From positions 1-64,000 of the forward strand of contig NZ_CP096256.1 of the NCBI RefSeq assembly GCF_011516635.5: a DNA stretch of 64,000 bases, written 5' to 3'. Under the pieces are notes generated by a model. It made no database searches. It worked only from the letters and a program-made list of their open reading frames with translations, and was not told the DNA's origin. Below, in pieces: positions 22,326 through 31,555 of this stretch; position 1 is the first letter of the stretch; the number at the start of each line of letters is the position of its first letter. A program made the position numbers and the translations under genes. The DNA is from Bradyrhizobium barranii subsp. apii. Its GTDB lineage: Bacteria; Pseudomonadota; Alphaproteobacteria; Rhizobiales; Xanthobacteraceae.

Positions 22326-22856
22326 TCATCGAATATTGCCAATGACAGCCTCCTTGGCCTTTTCGTCTTTCGACAGAACGTTAGATGTCAATTCAGTGAC
22401 CTGATTGAGCTTATCCAGAAGCCCTTGCAACGAAATCACTGCCATTTGCCCTTCGCTGTTGGCGCTATCAATCGCCGCCCTAACATTGTTGATCGCAGCG
22501 TCGAACTCCGCCTGTATGCCATACACGTCGTTACAGTTGGTCTCGATGGCGATGCCATTCGCCTGTACGAACTCATAAACGCTTCGGGTCTTGCCTTGCG
22601 AATCTATAAAGGTGCCGTACGATCTGACAGTCTTTTCGTCATTTGGCCTTTCGGCCCGCATGGTCGCCAATGCACTATTCATGTCTTTCAAAAGATTGTT
22701 GCGCGCCTGCATGCTGGCATAATCAGCCCGGAGCTCCGTCTCGTAGATGCCGTGTCGCTCCATCATGAGCAGCAGCATGGTTGAATATAGCGACTGTCCA
22801 TCTGTGAGGGCATAATCCGCACTGTAGGACGGCACGCTGGCAGTTCCATTGATCAT
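22326..22856 (-). CDS. EspA-like type III secretion filament/translocator protein (tentative)
   Basis: 176 residues. ATG 22856 has a strong GGAAGGAAGG just upstream. The architecture is long amphipathic helix (about 20-65, SLYSTMLLLMMERHGIYE...), a short beta-rich middle (about 80-105, YGTFIDSQGKTRSVYEF), and a long C-terminal coiled-coil-like helix (about 115-176, GLLDKLNQVTELTSNVL). No signal peptide, no Trp, no membrane span. This layout matches EspA/SseB filament proteins, whose two helices form the coiled coil. The gene lies directly downstream of an EspB-like gene, the usual order for translocators. The assignment rests on architecture and context. Direct sequence identity is low by eye. 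Confidence 0.45.
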   Translation of the reverse strand: MINGTASVPSYSADYALTDGQSLYSTMLLLMMERHGIYETELRADYASMQARNNLLKDMNSALATMRAERPNDEKTVRSYGTFIDSQGKTRSVYEFVQANGIAIETNCNDVYGIQAEFDAAINNVRAAIDSANSEGQMAVISLQGLLDKLNQVTELTSNVLSKDEKAKEAVIGNIR

Positions 22857-22908
22857 TTTCCACCTTCCTTCCGGTCTAAACATCGTTTGCTTAAACGATG
22901 GGTTGCAC

Positions 22909-23730
22909 TCAGGCCATGTTGACGAGTTTGCTCCTCGTCTCGCTATCTGCACTACGCATCTCCGCAAGCTTGCTCAGCATGTCCTGGATCTGCGTCTGAT
23001 AGTAATCGATGAATTGCCTTTCGTCCTCCGCGTGGGCCTTCGCCTTGGTGCTATCCGCGTCATGCTTCACTTTTTCTTCCTGACATTGAGTGGACGCCAT
23101 GTTCATGCCGGCCCCGGCGATCTTGGACGTTTCCGTTGCAATGGCGGCCATGCCTCCCCATTTCATGGTCGCCTGTGCGGCTGCGGTTTGCGCGCGAGCC
23201 ATGCGCGTAAAGTCGAAATGGCCCATGCCACCAGGAGTGTGAGCGTCAAGGCCAGGCGGGGCCTTGGGTGCATTGCTTTCAAATCGCAATTGGCTCTGGC
23301 GAGCACCCTTGAGGTTCATGCCGGCGCCAGCGATAGCGCCACACGATGCGACGATTGAGCCAAACAACTGGTAGAGCCCTGAGCTTCGAATCGACTTGGC
23401 GGCCGCGTCCTGCGCAGCGATATCGGCGCCAACCGCCGCCCACATGTCCTCTCTGGCCGCTTTGCGAAGCTCAGAATTGACACGAACAATGAGCGCCGCG
23501 ATTGCCGACATGTTGCTTCCCGTCGCAAAGTCCTCGAGCTTGGGCGCAATACCTGAAAGCGTCTGCTGAGTAACAAGCTCAGGAACCGAGATTCCAAGCA
23601 GTGCAGAATTTGGCGCGCCGTTAACACTATGGGCAAGCGACTGAGTAGTGGTCGCCTCTGGTGCGCGGGCGCCGCGCAGGGAGACAGAGGGAGAACTCGG
23701 AGAAAGCTGACGATGCGCAGCATTGTCCAA
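22909..23730 (-). CDS. EspB/SctB-like translocator protein (tentative), 5' end disturbed
   Basis: At least 273 residues. It is rich in Ala/Ser/Gly with amphipathic segments, a Gly/Ala hydrophobic patch (FGSIVASCGAIAGAGMNL, about residue 130) repeated in weaker form (AGAGMN, about 205), and a C-terminal coiled-coil (EDERQFIDYYQTQIQDMLSKL). There is no signal peptide. The annotated start is a TTG at 23730 without a good ribosome binding site. The frame stays open upstream into the IS630 end at 23771, and removing that IS joins it to a GTG in the 23-bp remnant at 24982-25004. The IS therefore probably separated the gene from its start and promoter. Alternative: another secreted coiled-coil protein. 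Confidence 0.4.
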   Translation of the reverse strand: MDNAAHRQLSPSSPSVSLRGARAPEATTTQSLAHSVNGAPNSALLGISVPELVTQQTLSGIAPKLEDFATGSNMSAIAALIVRVNSELRKAAREDMWAAVGADIAAQDAAAKSIRSSGLYQLFGSIVASCGAIAGAGMNLKGARQSQLRFESNAPKAPPGLDAHTPGGMGHFDFTRMARAQTAAAQATMKWGGMAAIATETSKIAGAGMNMASTQCQEEKVKHDADSTKAKAHAEDERQFIDYYQTQIQDMLSKLAEMRSADSETRSKLVNMA

Positions 23731-23768
23731 TGGATCAACGCCGGCAACATTTAAACGCTCGATGGCAC

Positions 23769-24887
23769 CTAGTGTGGTGGACCAGAAGTTCGCGATATCG
23801 AATCTGGATTTGGCGGAGCGTTGTACCGGCAGAAGCGTTCGATGGATGCCAGGATGTCATCGGCGGACTTAGTCCAGCGGAACGGCTTGGGATCGGCGTT
23901 GTGCCGGTCGATGAAGGAAGCGATGTCTGCCCGGAGGGCGGCAACGCTCCGATAGATGCCGCGTCTGATCTTCTTGTCGGTCAGGAGTGCGAAGAAGCGC
24001 TCGACCTGGTTGAGCCATGACGAACTGGTCGGGGTCAGGTGCACGTGCCACCGGGGCCGCTTGGCGAGCCATCTTCGGATCAATGGCGTCTTGTGCGTGG
24101 CGTAATTGTCCATGATCAAATGGACGTCGAGGTCGCGCGGCACGGCAGCCTCGATCTCGTCGAGGAACTTGCGGAACTCGACAGCACGGTGGCGTCCGTA
24201 GCACTTGCCGATCACCCGTCCACTGGCAATGTCGAGGGCGGCGAACAGCGATGTGGTGCCGTGCCTTGTGTAGTCATGGCTTCTTCGGGCCGGTTGGCCG
24301 GGACGCATCGGCAGCATCGGCTGACTGCGGTCCAGTGCCTGGATTTGGGATTTCTCATCCACACAGAGAACGATGGCGTGCTCCGGCGGGGAGACGTAAA
24401 GGCCCACGACGTCGCGCACTTTGGCCACGAAGTTTGGATCGGTCGAGAGCTTGAACGTCTCCAGCCGGTGCGGCTGGAGCCCGAAGGCCCGCCAGATGCG
24501 TTGCACCGTCGACACCGACAGGCCGCTGGCCTTCGCCATGCCGCGGGAACTCCAATGGGTGGCGTTCTCGGGGCAACTCTCCAACGTCCTTACGATCAGG
24601 GCTTCGATGCGGGCATCGTCAACCGTACGTGGCGCTCCGGAGCGGGCCTCGTCATGCAGCCCGTCCACGCGCCGCTCCACAAAGCGCCGCCGCCACTTGC
24701 CTACCGTTGACCGGCCCAAGCCCAGCTTGGCCGCCACTTCCTTGTTTTGACCGCCTTCCGCGCAGGTCAGCACGATCCGGGCTCTCAGAGCCAGCGCCTG
24801 CGCCGTCTTCCGCCGCGTCGTCAGCGCCTTCAGTTCGGCGCGCTCTTCATCACTCAATGTCAGGGAGGCAAGTTGCCGGACCGCCAT
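23769..24887 (-). CDS. IS630-family transposase
   Basis: 372 residues from ATG 24887 (GGAGG upstream). N-terminal HTH (GLGRSTVGKWRRRFVERRVDGL), then the DDE core: VDEKSQIQALDRSQP, LIMDNYATHK and SSWLNQVERFF. The TAG stop codon is completed by the target-site TA outside the element. Intact. Confidence 0.92.
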   Translation of the reverse strand: MAVRQLASLTLSDEERAELKALTTRRKTAQALALRARIVLTCAEGGQNKEVAAKLGLGRSTVGKWRRRFVERRVDGLHDEARSGAPRTVDDARIEALIVRTLESCPENATHWSSRGMAKASGLSVSTVQRIWRAFGLQPHRLETFKLSTDPNFVAKVRDVVGLYVSPPEHAIVLCVDEKSQIQALDRSQPMLPMRPGQPARRSHDYTRHGTTSLFAALDIASGRVIGKCYGRHRAVEFRKFLDEIEAAVPRDLDVHLIMDNYATHKTPLIRRWLAKRPRWHVHLTPTSSSWLNQVERFFALLTDKKIRRGIYRSVAALRADIASFIDRHNADPKPFRWTKSADDILASIERFCRYNAPPNPDSISRTSGPPH

Positions 24888-24979
24888 CAGATCCTCCGTC
24901 ACTGCTGCTGCCTCCAGCCTTGGCACAGCGACGCGAACCTACTGCGAATCTACGATTGCGAACTTGTGACTCGGGACAT
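23772..24979 (-). mobile_element. IS630-family element, copy a
   Basis: Related inverted ends (left GTGTGGTGGACCAGAAGTTCGC; right complement with CAAGTTCGC at the same distance) inside duplicated TA dinucleotides (23770-23771 and 24980-24981), as expected for IS630. Length 1208 bp. It sits in the upstream part of the EspB-like gene. Confidence 0.8.
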
Positions 24980-25008
24980 TAGATTGCCCACATCCTAGAC
25001 TAATCTAG

Positions 25009-26531
25009 TCTTACTGCGTCACAAATCATGCGGCGCATCGACCTGGATTTGGACTGCGCAGCACGGACATCTACGTAGCCGGCTAACCAATGCGCTGATA
25101 AGGCGCCGCCGCATGGTAGCGATCGAATTCGGAATATGACGCTCGGTTCTGAGCGGTAGCGCCCCGCGGCTTTTGATTTTTGGGAAGCGCAAATTCTTTG
25201 ACGAACGCGGGCCGACGAGGTCGCGAGGGGGGAATCGTCTCCCTTTCGGAGATCAGGAAGCCGTAGGCGGCGATGCATAACGTGGCGTGGTGATGGAAGC
25301 CGCGCCAACCACGCCCTTCATAATGCCCCAGGCCGACCTCCTGCTTGAGCTCTTGGTAGTCGCGTTCGATGCGCCATCTGAGCTTGGCGAAGTTGACCAG
25401 GGCGCGGAAGGAGATGTTTTCAGGCAGTGTCGAGAACCAGTATTTGGTCGGCTCCGCCTCGCCGTCAGGCCATTCGATCAACAGCCATTCCTCCGCACGG
25501 GGCTCGCTCAGCCAGTAATCGCGATTAGCGGGACGGACCCGAACGCGTGCAAAGCGCGAGGTCAGCCAATCAGCACTGCCTTCGCGCCATCTGACATTGC
25601 GCCAGGCCGTTCTCGGCAGCGCGAGCGCGAGCGCCTTGACTGAGCAGGGCTTATTTTTGTCGTCGCGCCGGATCAGCTTTGGCGGCCGCCCATTCCCAGA
25701 CCATCGCTTTGGTGGCAGCGGTCTCGTGCCTGGTGGCCAGACAGAGGTGTGCGGCAAGATACCGGCAACATAGCGCAACCCCAGTGCCGTCACTTCCTCG
25801 CGCAGCGCGGTATCGGCCCCGTATCCCGCATCCATCAGCACAACACCGCGTGCAATGCCCGCTGCACACGCCGACCGGATCTGCTCCAGCGCGATCTCAG
25901 GCTTGGTCTTGAAGGTGACATCCTTTGGTACGCCCGCCTTCTCTCGGCGATCCTCATCCTCGGCCCAACTTTCCGGCAGGTACAAACGGTAGGCGATCGG
26001 CAAACTCGCATGATGATTGGCAATCGATAGCGAGACCGCCACTTGGCAATTGTCCTGCTTGCCAAGCTGACCGCAGTATTGCCGTGCCACGCCAACCGAA
26101 TGCCGCCCTTTCTTGGTCTTGGGAAAGCCAGTATCATCGATGATCCAGGCCTCGATCGGACCGTGTCGCTCGATCTTGGGCTGGACCATCTCTCGCACCT
26201 TGCTCAAGACCTTCTCGTCCGACCATCCGCCCGCGCCGACGAAATGCAATAATGATTGATGCTGGGCCGCCGTTCGCTCCGGGGCTGTTATCGCCGCCAT
26301 CGGCTCGACGCTTTTGCGATCCCCGGGCAGCATCAGGCCAACACAGTAGTCCCTCAGCGGTCTCGTCCGATCCGCGTGCCCGATCACGCTCGCCAAACCC
26401 TCGACATAGGCCGTAAATCGCGCTTCACCCTGGTTACCGCTTCGGCTACCCATTCCAGCTCCCCCTCGCGTGAGTCCCTCGGGTAGCCGATTCGTCGTCA
26501 AAAACGTCCGCGACTTTCTGACGCAGTAAGA
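25009..26531 (-). mobile_element. IS701-family element, copy a
   Basis: Perfect terminal repeats TCTTACTGCGTCA / TGACGCAGTAAGA, flanked by CTAG at 25005-25008 and 26532-26535. The right-hand CTAG is shared with the next IS701 element. Confidence 0.85.
25083..26453 (-). CDS. IS701-family transposase, copy a
   Basis: About 456 residues. ATG 26453 (MGSRSGNQGEARF) has GGGGGAGC upstream. Characteristic motifs: WIIDDTGFPK, HSVGVARQYCGQLGKQDNCQ, VLMDAGYG and LRWRIERDYQELKQEVGLGHYEGR (DDE-type core). Intact. Confidence 0.92.
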   Translation of the reverse strand: MGSRSGNQGEARFTAYVEGLASVIGHADRTRPLRDYCVGLMLPGDRKSVEPMAAITAPERTAAQHQSLLHFVGAGGWSDEKVLSKVREMVQPKIERHGPIEAWIIDDTGFPKTKKGRHSVGVARQYCGQLGKQDNCQVAVSLSIANHHASLPIAYRLYLPESWAEDEDRREKAGVPKDVTFKTKPEIALEQIRSACAAGIARGVVLMDAGYGADTALREEVTALGLRYVAGILPHTSVWPPGTRPLPPKRWSGNGRPPKLIRRDDKNKPCSVKALALALPRTAWRNVRWREGSADWLTSRFARVRVRPANRDYWLSEPRAEEWLLIEWPDGEAEPTKYWFSTLPENISFRALVNFAKLRWRIERDYQELKQEVGLGHYEGRGWRGFHHHATLCIAAYGFLISERETIPPSRPRRPAFVKEFALPKNQKPRGATAQNRASYSEFDRYHAAAPYQRIG

Positions 26532-26786
26532 CTAGTCTTACTGCGTCATAAATTTCGATAGCCACTTTGACTTGAGAGTGCCCTGATGCAACAAGGGCAT
26601 CGAGATAGTGTGACGACGAGCGCAGCGCTCAATCTTCGTCGGACGGTCGCAATCGAATTCGGAACGTGTCGTTCAGGCCGCAATGGCGGATCCCCTCGGC
26701 CGATAGGTTGCGGGAATAGCAGCTTCCTTGAAGATTTTGGTGGAGGCTGCTTCTGAGGGGGGAATCGTCTCTCGCTCGGAGACTAG

Positions 26787-28418
26787 CCCGCCCTATTCGT
26801 GAGAGCGCGGTATTTTGGTCCGACTGGTGCATCCGCACACCTCCGCTGACGAGGCGCACAGGATTGCCTTCGGCTTTTCACCGCCTGACGACCGGTACTT
26901 TGCAACGCGCTTGAGGGATGGGTTGGGTGAACGCGGGCGGACGCCCCACCGGTCAAGGACCGAGCGGCAGCAGCGCGCCGGGCAAGCTGCGGATCAGGTC
27001 GGCTTCGGGACATGCCGCGGCGAACGCAAGGCGAATGCGGCTCTTGGTCTCGACAACCCGGGCGGCGATTTTCAAGAGCCGAAGACGCAGCGTCGCGAAC
27101 TCGGCAGTGGCCAATTCCCGGACTTTGGGAATGGCGTCGCGCACGGTCAGCATCAGCCAATAAGCGGCGGTATGGAGAACGAGGCGGACTTGATTGGCGA
27201 GCGCCGAACGGCAACTGGTGCGATCGGAGGCGAGCTGCGTCTTATGCAGCTTGATCAGATTCTCGGCTTGGCCGCGCGCGCAATACAGGCTGTCGTAGAT
27301 CCACTCGGCCGAGCCGACATCGAGGCTGGTGACGACGAAGCGGATGTCGAGGCCGAGCATCGTCGCCTCAATACGGGCGACGGTGCGTCGTTCGCGATCC
27401 CAGGACTTTGCCTTGTGGCGCGTCTCGGTATAGCCGCGCAGAACCGGCAGGTTCTCGATGGCGCGTCGCGTGCGGATGTCGTCGGCGACCGCGTCGACTT
27501 TTCTGGCGAGCGGCTTGGTGCCGGACAGACCGAAGATGTAGTCGATGCCGTTGGTCTCGCACCACGCCATTGCCTCCGGCCGGGCATAGTGCCCGTCGCC
27601 ACGGAACGTAATTCGCGTGTTGTGCCACCGCGTCCGGATATGCCGTACCAGGCGGCGCAGATGGGCACGCACCTCGACGCCGCCCGGCGTCTTGCCGGGC
27701 CGCAGCACGACCGCCACGGGCCGGCTCTTCTCCGTGTCGTAGACGTGGATCGGCAGGAAGCAGCGTTCGTCATAATGAGCGTTGAACAGCGAGAGCTGCT
27801 GATGGCCGTGGACGACATCGCAGGTATCATCGATGTCGAGCGTGACGGATGCCGGCTCGCGCGGGTAGCTATCCATCCATGCGTCGACCAAAGTGTAGGT
27901 CAGTCGGATCACGTCGCGCAGGCGCGGAGCATTCTCCAGGCGCGACAGCGTCGGTTGGGAACACAGATCGCGACCCGTGTCCGGCAGCCGTCCGCAGGCC
28001 AGCTTGAATGCGGGATCGGACCGCAGATGATCGAGGTCGTCGGCGTCCTCGTAGCCGCAGCAGATCGCGAACATGCGCGCGCGGAACATATCGACCAGGC
28101 TGTGCACGACCCGCGTCGGATCGCGCCGATCCGGGAACACCCGGGCCAAATTGTCGGCCAAGCCGAGACGCCGCTCGGCCATCGCCAGAAGCATCACGCC
28201 CCCGTTCGAGGTCAGCCGACCGCCATCGAAGGCAGCTGTGACTTTCTTGGCGTGAACGGCTGGAAACGAGAAGGGCAGAATCGTATCGTCGGTCATGGCG
28301 GGCGTGGTGTTCGCGGCTGAAGGTGATGGGGTTGGCTTTGCAACCGAATCCTACGCCGCATCAGCGCTTTACACCACGCTCGCCAGCCTCTCAGGCGCCC
28401 TCTGACGAATAAGACGGG
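26787..28418 (-). mobile_element. IS1380-family element, copy b (1632 bp)
   Basis: Ends CCCGCCCTATTCGT / ACGAATAAGACGGG, flanked by CTAG (26783-26786 and 28419-28422). Its sequence appears identical to the copy at 57917-59548. Confidence 0.92.
26953..28296 (-). CDS. IS1380-family transposase, copy b
   Basis: 447 residues from ATG 28296 (MTDDTILPFSFPAV). Typical motifs: FDGGRLTSNGGVMLL, LDIDDTCDVVHGHQQLS, FRGDGHYARPEAM, and CARGQAENLIKLHKTQL. Complete and identical to the 58-59 kb copy, so recently active. Confidence 0.93.
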   Translation of the reverse strand: MTDDTILPFSFPAVHAKKVTAAFDGGRLTSNGGVMLLAMAERRLGLADNLARVFPDRRDPTRVVHSLVDMFRARMFAICCGYEDADDLDHLRSDPAFKLACGRLPDTGRDLCSQPTLSRLENAPRLRDVIRLTYTLVDAWMDSYPREPASVTLDIDDTCDVVHGHQQLSLFNAHYDERCFLPIHVYDTEKSRPVAVVLRPGKTPGGVEVRAHLRRLVRHIRTRWHNTRITFRGDGHYARPEAMAWCETNGIDYIFGLSGTKPLARKVDAVADDIRTRRAIENLPVLRGYTETRHKAKSWDRERRTVARIEATMLGLDIRFVVTSLDVGSAEWIYDSLYCARGQAENLIKLHKTQLASDRTSCRSALANQVRLVLHTAAYWLMLTVRDAIPKVRELATAEFATLRLRLLKIAARVVETKSRIRLAFAAACPEADLIRSLPGALLPLGP

Positions 28419-29701
28419 CTAGAAAACCGTAGGCGGCAATGCACAATGTTGCGTGGTGGTGGAAGCCACGCCAGCTTCGTCCCTCGAAGTGACCAAGGCC
28501 AACCTCCTGTTTGAGTTCGTGGTAGTCGCGCTCGATGCGCCAGCGCAGCTTGGCAATATCGACCAGCTGACGAAATCCAATGTTGGCTGCAAGCGTTGAA
28601 AACCAATATTTGGTTGGTGCTGCCTCGCCCTCTGGCCACTCGATCAGCAGCCATTCCTCGGGCCGGCTTTCGGCGAGCCAGTAATCTCGATGTGCCGGAC
28701 GGACGCGCACACGGGCAAACCGCGAAGACAACGGTTCTGCCGTACCCTCACGCCACGTGATCTTGTGCCAAGCATGTGCTGGCAGACCGATCGCAAGCTT
28801 CTTGACCGAAATCGGTCGGTGTTTGCTGTCACGCCGTAGCAGTTTCGGAGGTCGTCCGTTCCCCGACCATGCCTTCGGCGGCCGCGGTCCGGTTCCGGGC
28901 GCCCATACCGAGGTTTGTGGCAAGATGCCGGCCACGTAGCTCAGGCCCAGTTCGGTAATACTCCCACGCAGAGCGGTGTCGGTGCCGTAGCCGGCGTCCA
29001 TCAGGACCACGCCGCGCGGCAAGCCCACCGCACAGGCCCAGCGCAAATGATCAAGTGCAATTGCCGGCTTGGTCTTGAAGGTGATTTCCTTGGGGACTCC
29101 GGCTTTGCGCCGACGTGTACGGTCCGTCACCCACTCCTTTGGGAGATAGAGCCGATAGGCCACCGGCAAGCTCGCATGATGGTTCGCAAGCGAAAGAGAT
29201 ACGGCCACCTGACAATTGTCTTGCTTGCCCAACTGGCCGCAATATTGCCGCGCAACGCCGACTGAATGCCGCCCCTTCTTGGGAAAGCCCGTATCATCAA
29301 TGATCCACGCTTCGATCGGCCCGCAGCGTTCGATGCCCGGCAGCACTAACTCACGGACCTTGGCCAACACCTGCTGATCCGACCAGTCACCTTGACCGAC
29401 TAAATGCAACAACGACTGATGTTGCGCTGCTGTCCGCTCAGGTGCCGTGATTGCCGCCATCGGCTCGACGCTCTTGCGATCGCATGGCATCATCAGCCCG
29501 GTACAGTAGTCGCGCAGCGGTTTGGCGCGTCCTGCATGGCCGATCACACTCGCAAGGCCCTCAATATATGCCGAAAACCGCGACGCTACGTCTCCCGATT
29601 TTGTCAGACTCATCTCAGCCCCCGCATGACGAAAAGTGAGTCTTCTCAAATATATGATTCCTGTCGACAAGGGCCGCGACACTCTGACTCAGTAAGACTA
29701 G

Positions 29702-31223
29702 AACGACTGAGTCACAAAACCGCAGGCTTTATCCGGCCGGAATCAGCGATGGTTGAAGCATGGACCATCAGCCGAGGAGGCTACATGAGCGGGCGTGGCA
29801 CCAAGACCAGTGAGATGCGATTTGCGACGTATTTGGAAGGGCTTGCCAGCGTCATCGGTCATGCTGATCGGAAGGCACCGCTGCGCGACTATTGCGTCGG
29901 CCTCATGGCCTGTGGCGGTCGTAAGAGCGTGGAGCCAATGGCGGCGATGACGGCTCCGGAACGGACGGCCGCCCAACATCAATCGCTGCTGCATTTCGTC
30001 GGCAGCGGCGCCTGGTCGGATGAGAAGGTGCTGGGCAAGGTACGAGAGATGGTCCTGCCGGCGATCGAACGCCAGGGCCCGATCGAAGCTTGGATCATCG
30101 ATGACACCGGATTTCCCAAGCAGGGGCGACATTCGGTTGGAGTTGCACGGCAATATTGCGGGCAGCTCGGCAAGCAGGATAATTGCCAGGTGGCGGTGTC
30201 ATTATCGATTGCCAATCACCACGCCAGCCTGCCTGTTGCCTACCGCCTTTATCTTCCGAAGGAATGGACTGAGGATTGCGATCGGCGGCGCAAGGTGGGC
30301 ATTCCTGCCGAAGTCGGCTTCCGGACCAAGCCGGAGATCGCGCTGGAGCAGTTGCGGTGGGCCTGTGCGACCGGCCTTCCGCGTGGTGTCGTGCTGATGG
30401 ACGCGGGCTATGGCAACAACAGCGATCTGCGCACGGAGATCACGGCGCTGGGATTGACCTATGTGGCGGGTCTTCTGTCGAGCACAACGGTATGGGCGCC
30501 CGGCACCGGTCCCTTGCCGCCGAAGCCATGGTCGGGCCGCGGCCGTCCCCCGAAACTGATGCGCCGCAACCGTCAGCGTCGGCCGGCCGCCGTTAAAGCG
30601 CTCGCGATCGGCCTGCCGGCCAAAGCTTGGCGCACCATCACGTGGCGGCAAGGAACGAACGAAAAGCTGAGCTCGCGCTTTGCCCGCGTGCGGGTCCGTG
30701 CCGCGCACCGTGATTATTGGCAAACCACCCAGCGGTTGGAGGAATGGTTGCTGATCGAATGGCCGAAAGGCGAGGACCAGCCTACCAAATACTGGCTCTC
30801 GACATTGCCGGAGGATGTGGCATTCCGGACTCTCGTAGAGACGGCTAAATTGCGCTGGCGCATCGAACGCGACTATCAGGAACTCAAGCAGGAGGTCGGG
30901 CTTGGCCACTTCGAGGGACGCGGCTGGCGCGGCTTTCATCATCACGCAACGATGTGCATTGCAGCCTTCGGATTCCTGATCTCCGAGCGGGAGGCGTTTC
31001 CCCCCTCAGGCGCTCGGCGCGCCCGGCCGATCCCGCTCGCTCGCGTTTCCGCGGATTACAGACCCCGCGGTTCTGCCGCTACGGACCCAACGTCACATTC
31101 CAAATTCGATCACGACGATGCGACGGCGACTCGAACAAGGGCTGGTCCGAACGTTGTCGAGATGTCCTTGTTGTGCAATCAAGTTCGCCCATTTCACAGA
31201 CCACCGTTTGTGACGCAGTAAGA
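29702..31223 (+). mobile_element. IS701-family element, copy c
   Basis: The left end (AACGACTGAGTCA) lies right after CTAG 29698-29701 and its first four bases differ from the usual TCTT. The right end TGACGCAGTAAGA (31211-31223) is followed by CTAG 31224-31227. Opposite orientation to copies a and b. Confidence 0.8.
29785..31221 (+). CDS. IS701-family transposase, copy c
   Basis: 478 residues from ATG 29785 (MSGRGTKTSEMRF, GAGGAGG upstream). Same motifs as copies a and b (WIIDDTGFPKQGRHSVG, VLMDAGYGNNSDL, WRIERDYQELKQEVGLGH) but only moderately similar in DNA. The C-terminal tail after GFLISEREAFPPSG is longer and unlike the others. The stop lies inside the right terminal repeat, so the end of the gene may have shifted frame. 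Confidence 0.88.
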   Translation: MSGRGTKTSEMRFATYLEGLASVIGHADRKAPLRDYCVGLMACGGRKSVEPMAAMTAPERTAAQHQSLLHFVGSGAWSDEKVLGKVREMVLPAIERQGPIEAWIIDDTGFPKQGRHSVGVARQYCGQLGKQDNCQVAVSLSIANHHASLPVAYRLYLPKEWTEDCDRRRKVGIPAEVGFRTKPEIALEQLRWACATGLPRGVVLMDAGYGNNSDLRTEITALGLTYVAGLLSSTTVWAPGTGPLPPKPWSGRGRPPKLMRRNRQRRPAAVKALAIGLPAKAWRTITWRQGTNEKLSSRFARVRVRAAHRDYWQTTQRLEEWLLIEWPKGEDQPTKYWLSTLPEDVAFRTLVETAKLRWRIERDYQELKQEVGLGHFEGRGWRGFHHHATMCIAAFGFLISEREAFPPSGARRARPIPLARVSADYRPRGSAATDPTSHSKFDHDDATATRTRAGPNVVEMSLLCNQVRPFHRPPFVTQ

Positions 31224-31234
31224 CTAGTGGTTCA

Positions 31235-31516
31235 TCACAGTGATTTTGAAGTTTTTATTCCGAGCCATTCGAGGATCGGCAAGCTTTCCGGCGGCACGAG
31301 AATTTCGATGCTCCTTGGGACGCCGGGTTGACGACGGATGCATCCGTTTCGTTCGAGAGTTACGATCATTTGGTGGACCGAAGGCGGGCTGACGCGGAAG
31401 TGGCGCTGGATGTCTTTCTCGGCGGGCGGCTGTCCGAACATGTTGGAATATGTGTAGATGAAAGCGAGGTAGTGCCCCTGCTTCTGGGTGAAGCGCGCGC
31501 CTGATTTTTGACTCAT
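31235..31516 (-). CDS. LexA/MarR-like winged-helix passenger protein of IS630
   Basis: 93 residues from ATG 31516. Motifs: FTQKQGHYLAFIYTYSNMFGQPPAE and RHFRVSPPSVHQMIVTLERNG form a LexA-type winged helix without any protease domain. It sits head to head with the transposase gene, 39 bp apart, so it is well placed to bind its promoter. It may regulate transposition. That role is inferred. Its 3' end reaches into the terminal repeat. Confidence 0.75.
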   Translation of the reverse strand: MSQKSGARFTQKQGHYLAFIYTYSNMFGQPPAEKDIQRHFRVSPPSVHQMIVTLERNGCIRRQPGVPRSIEILVPPESLPILEWLGIKTSKSL

Positions 31517-31555
31517 GGATCGATTCGTCCCGGCCTTCCGACAAGGAGGCAAAGG

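Larger units (their letters stand above)
26673..29613 (-). pseudogene. IS701-family transposase, copy b, interrupted
   Basis: Coding runs from ATG 29613 (MSLTKSGDVASRF) to GFL at 28423, is interrupted by the IS1380 element, and resumes at 26782 with VSERETIPPSE to a stop at 26673. Exact excision of the 1632-bp IS1380 plus one CTAG would restore the reading frame. The visible core motifs (WIIDDTGFPKKGRHSVG, LMDAGYGTDTAL, WRIERDYHELKQEVG) are intact. Confidence 0.85.
26536..29697 (-). mobile_element. IS701-family element, copy b (split by IS1380)
   Basis: Starts TCTTACTGCGTCA directly after the CTAG that ends copy a, and ends TGACTCAGTAAGA at 29697 before the next CTAG (29698-29701). It contains an IS1380 element at 26787-28418 with its own CTAG duplication. 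Confidence 0.85.

Noticed and set aside
26815..28320. Plus-strand frame of 501 codons across IS1380 (also at 57945-59450)
   Set aside because: Antisense of the IS1380 transposase. Identical in both copies simply because the element is identical.
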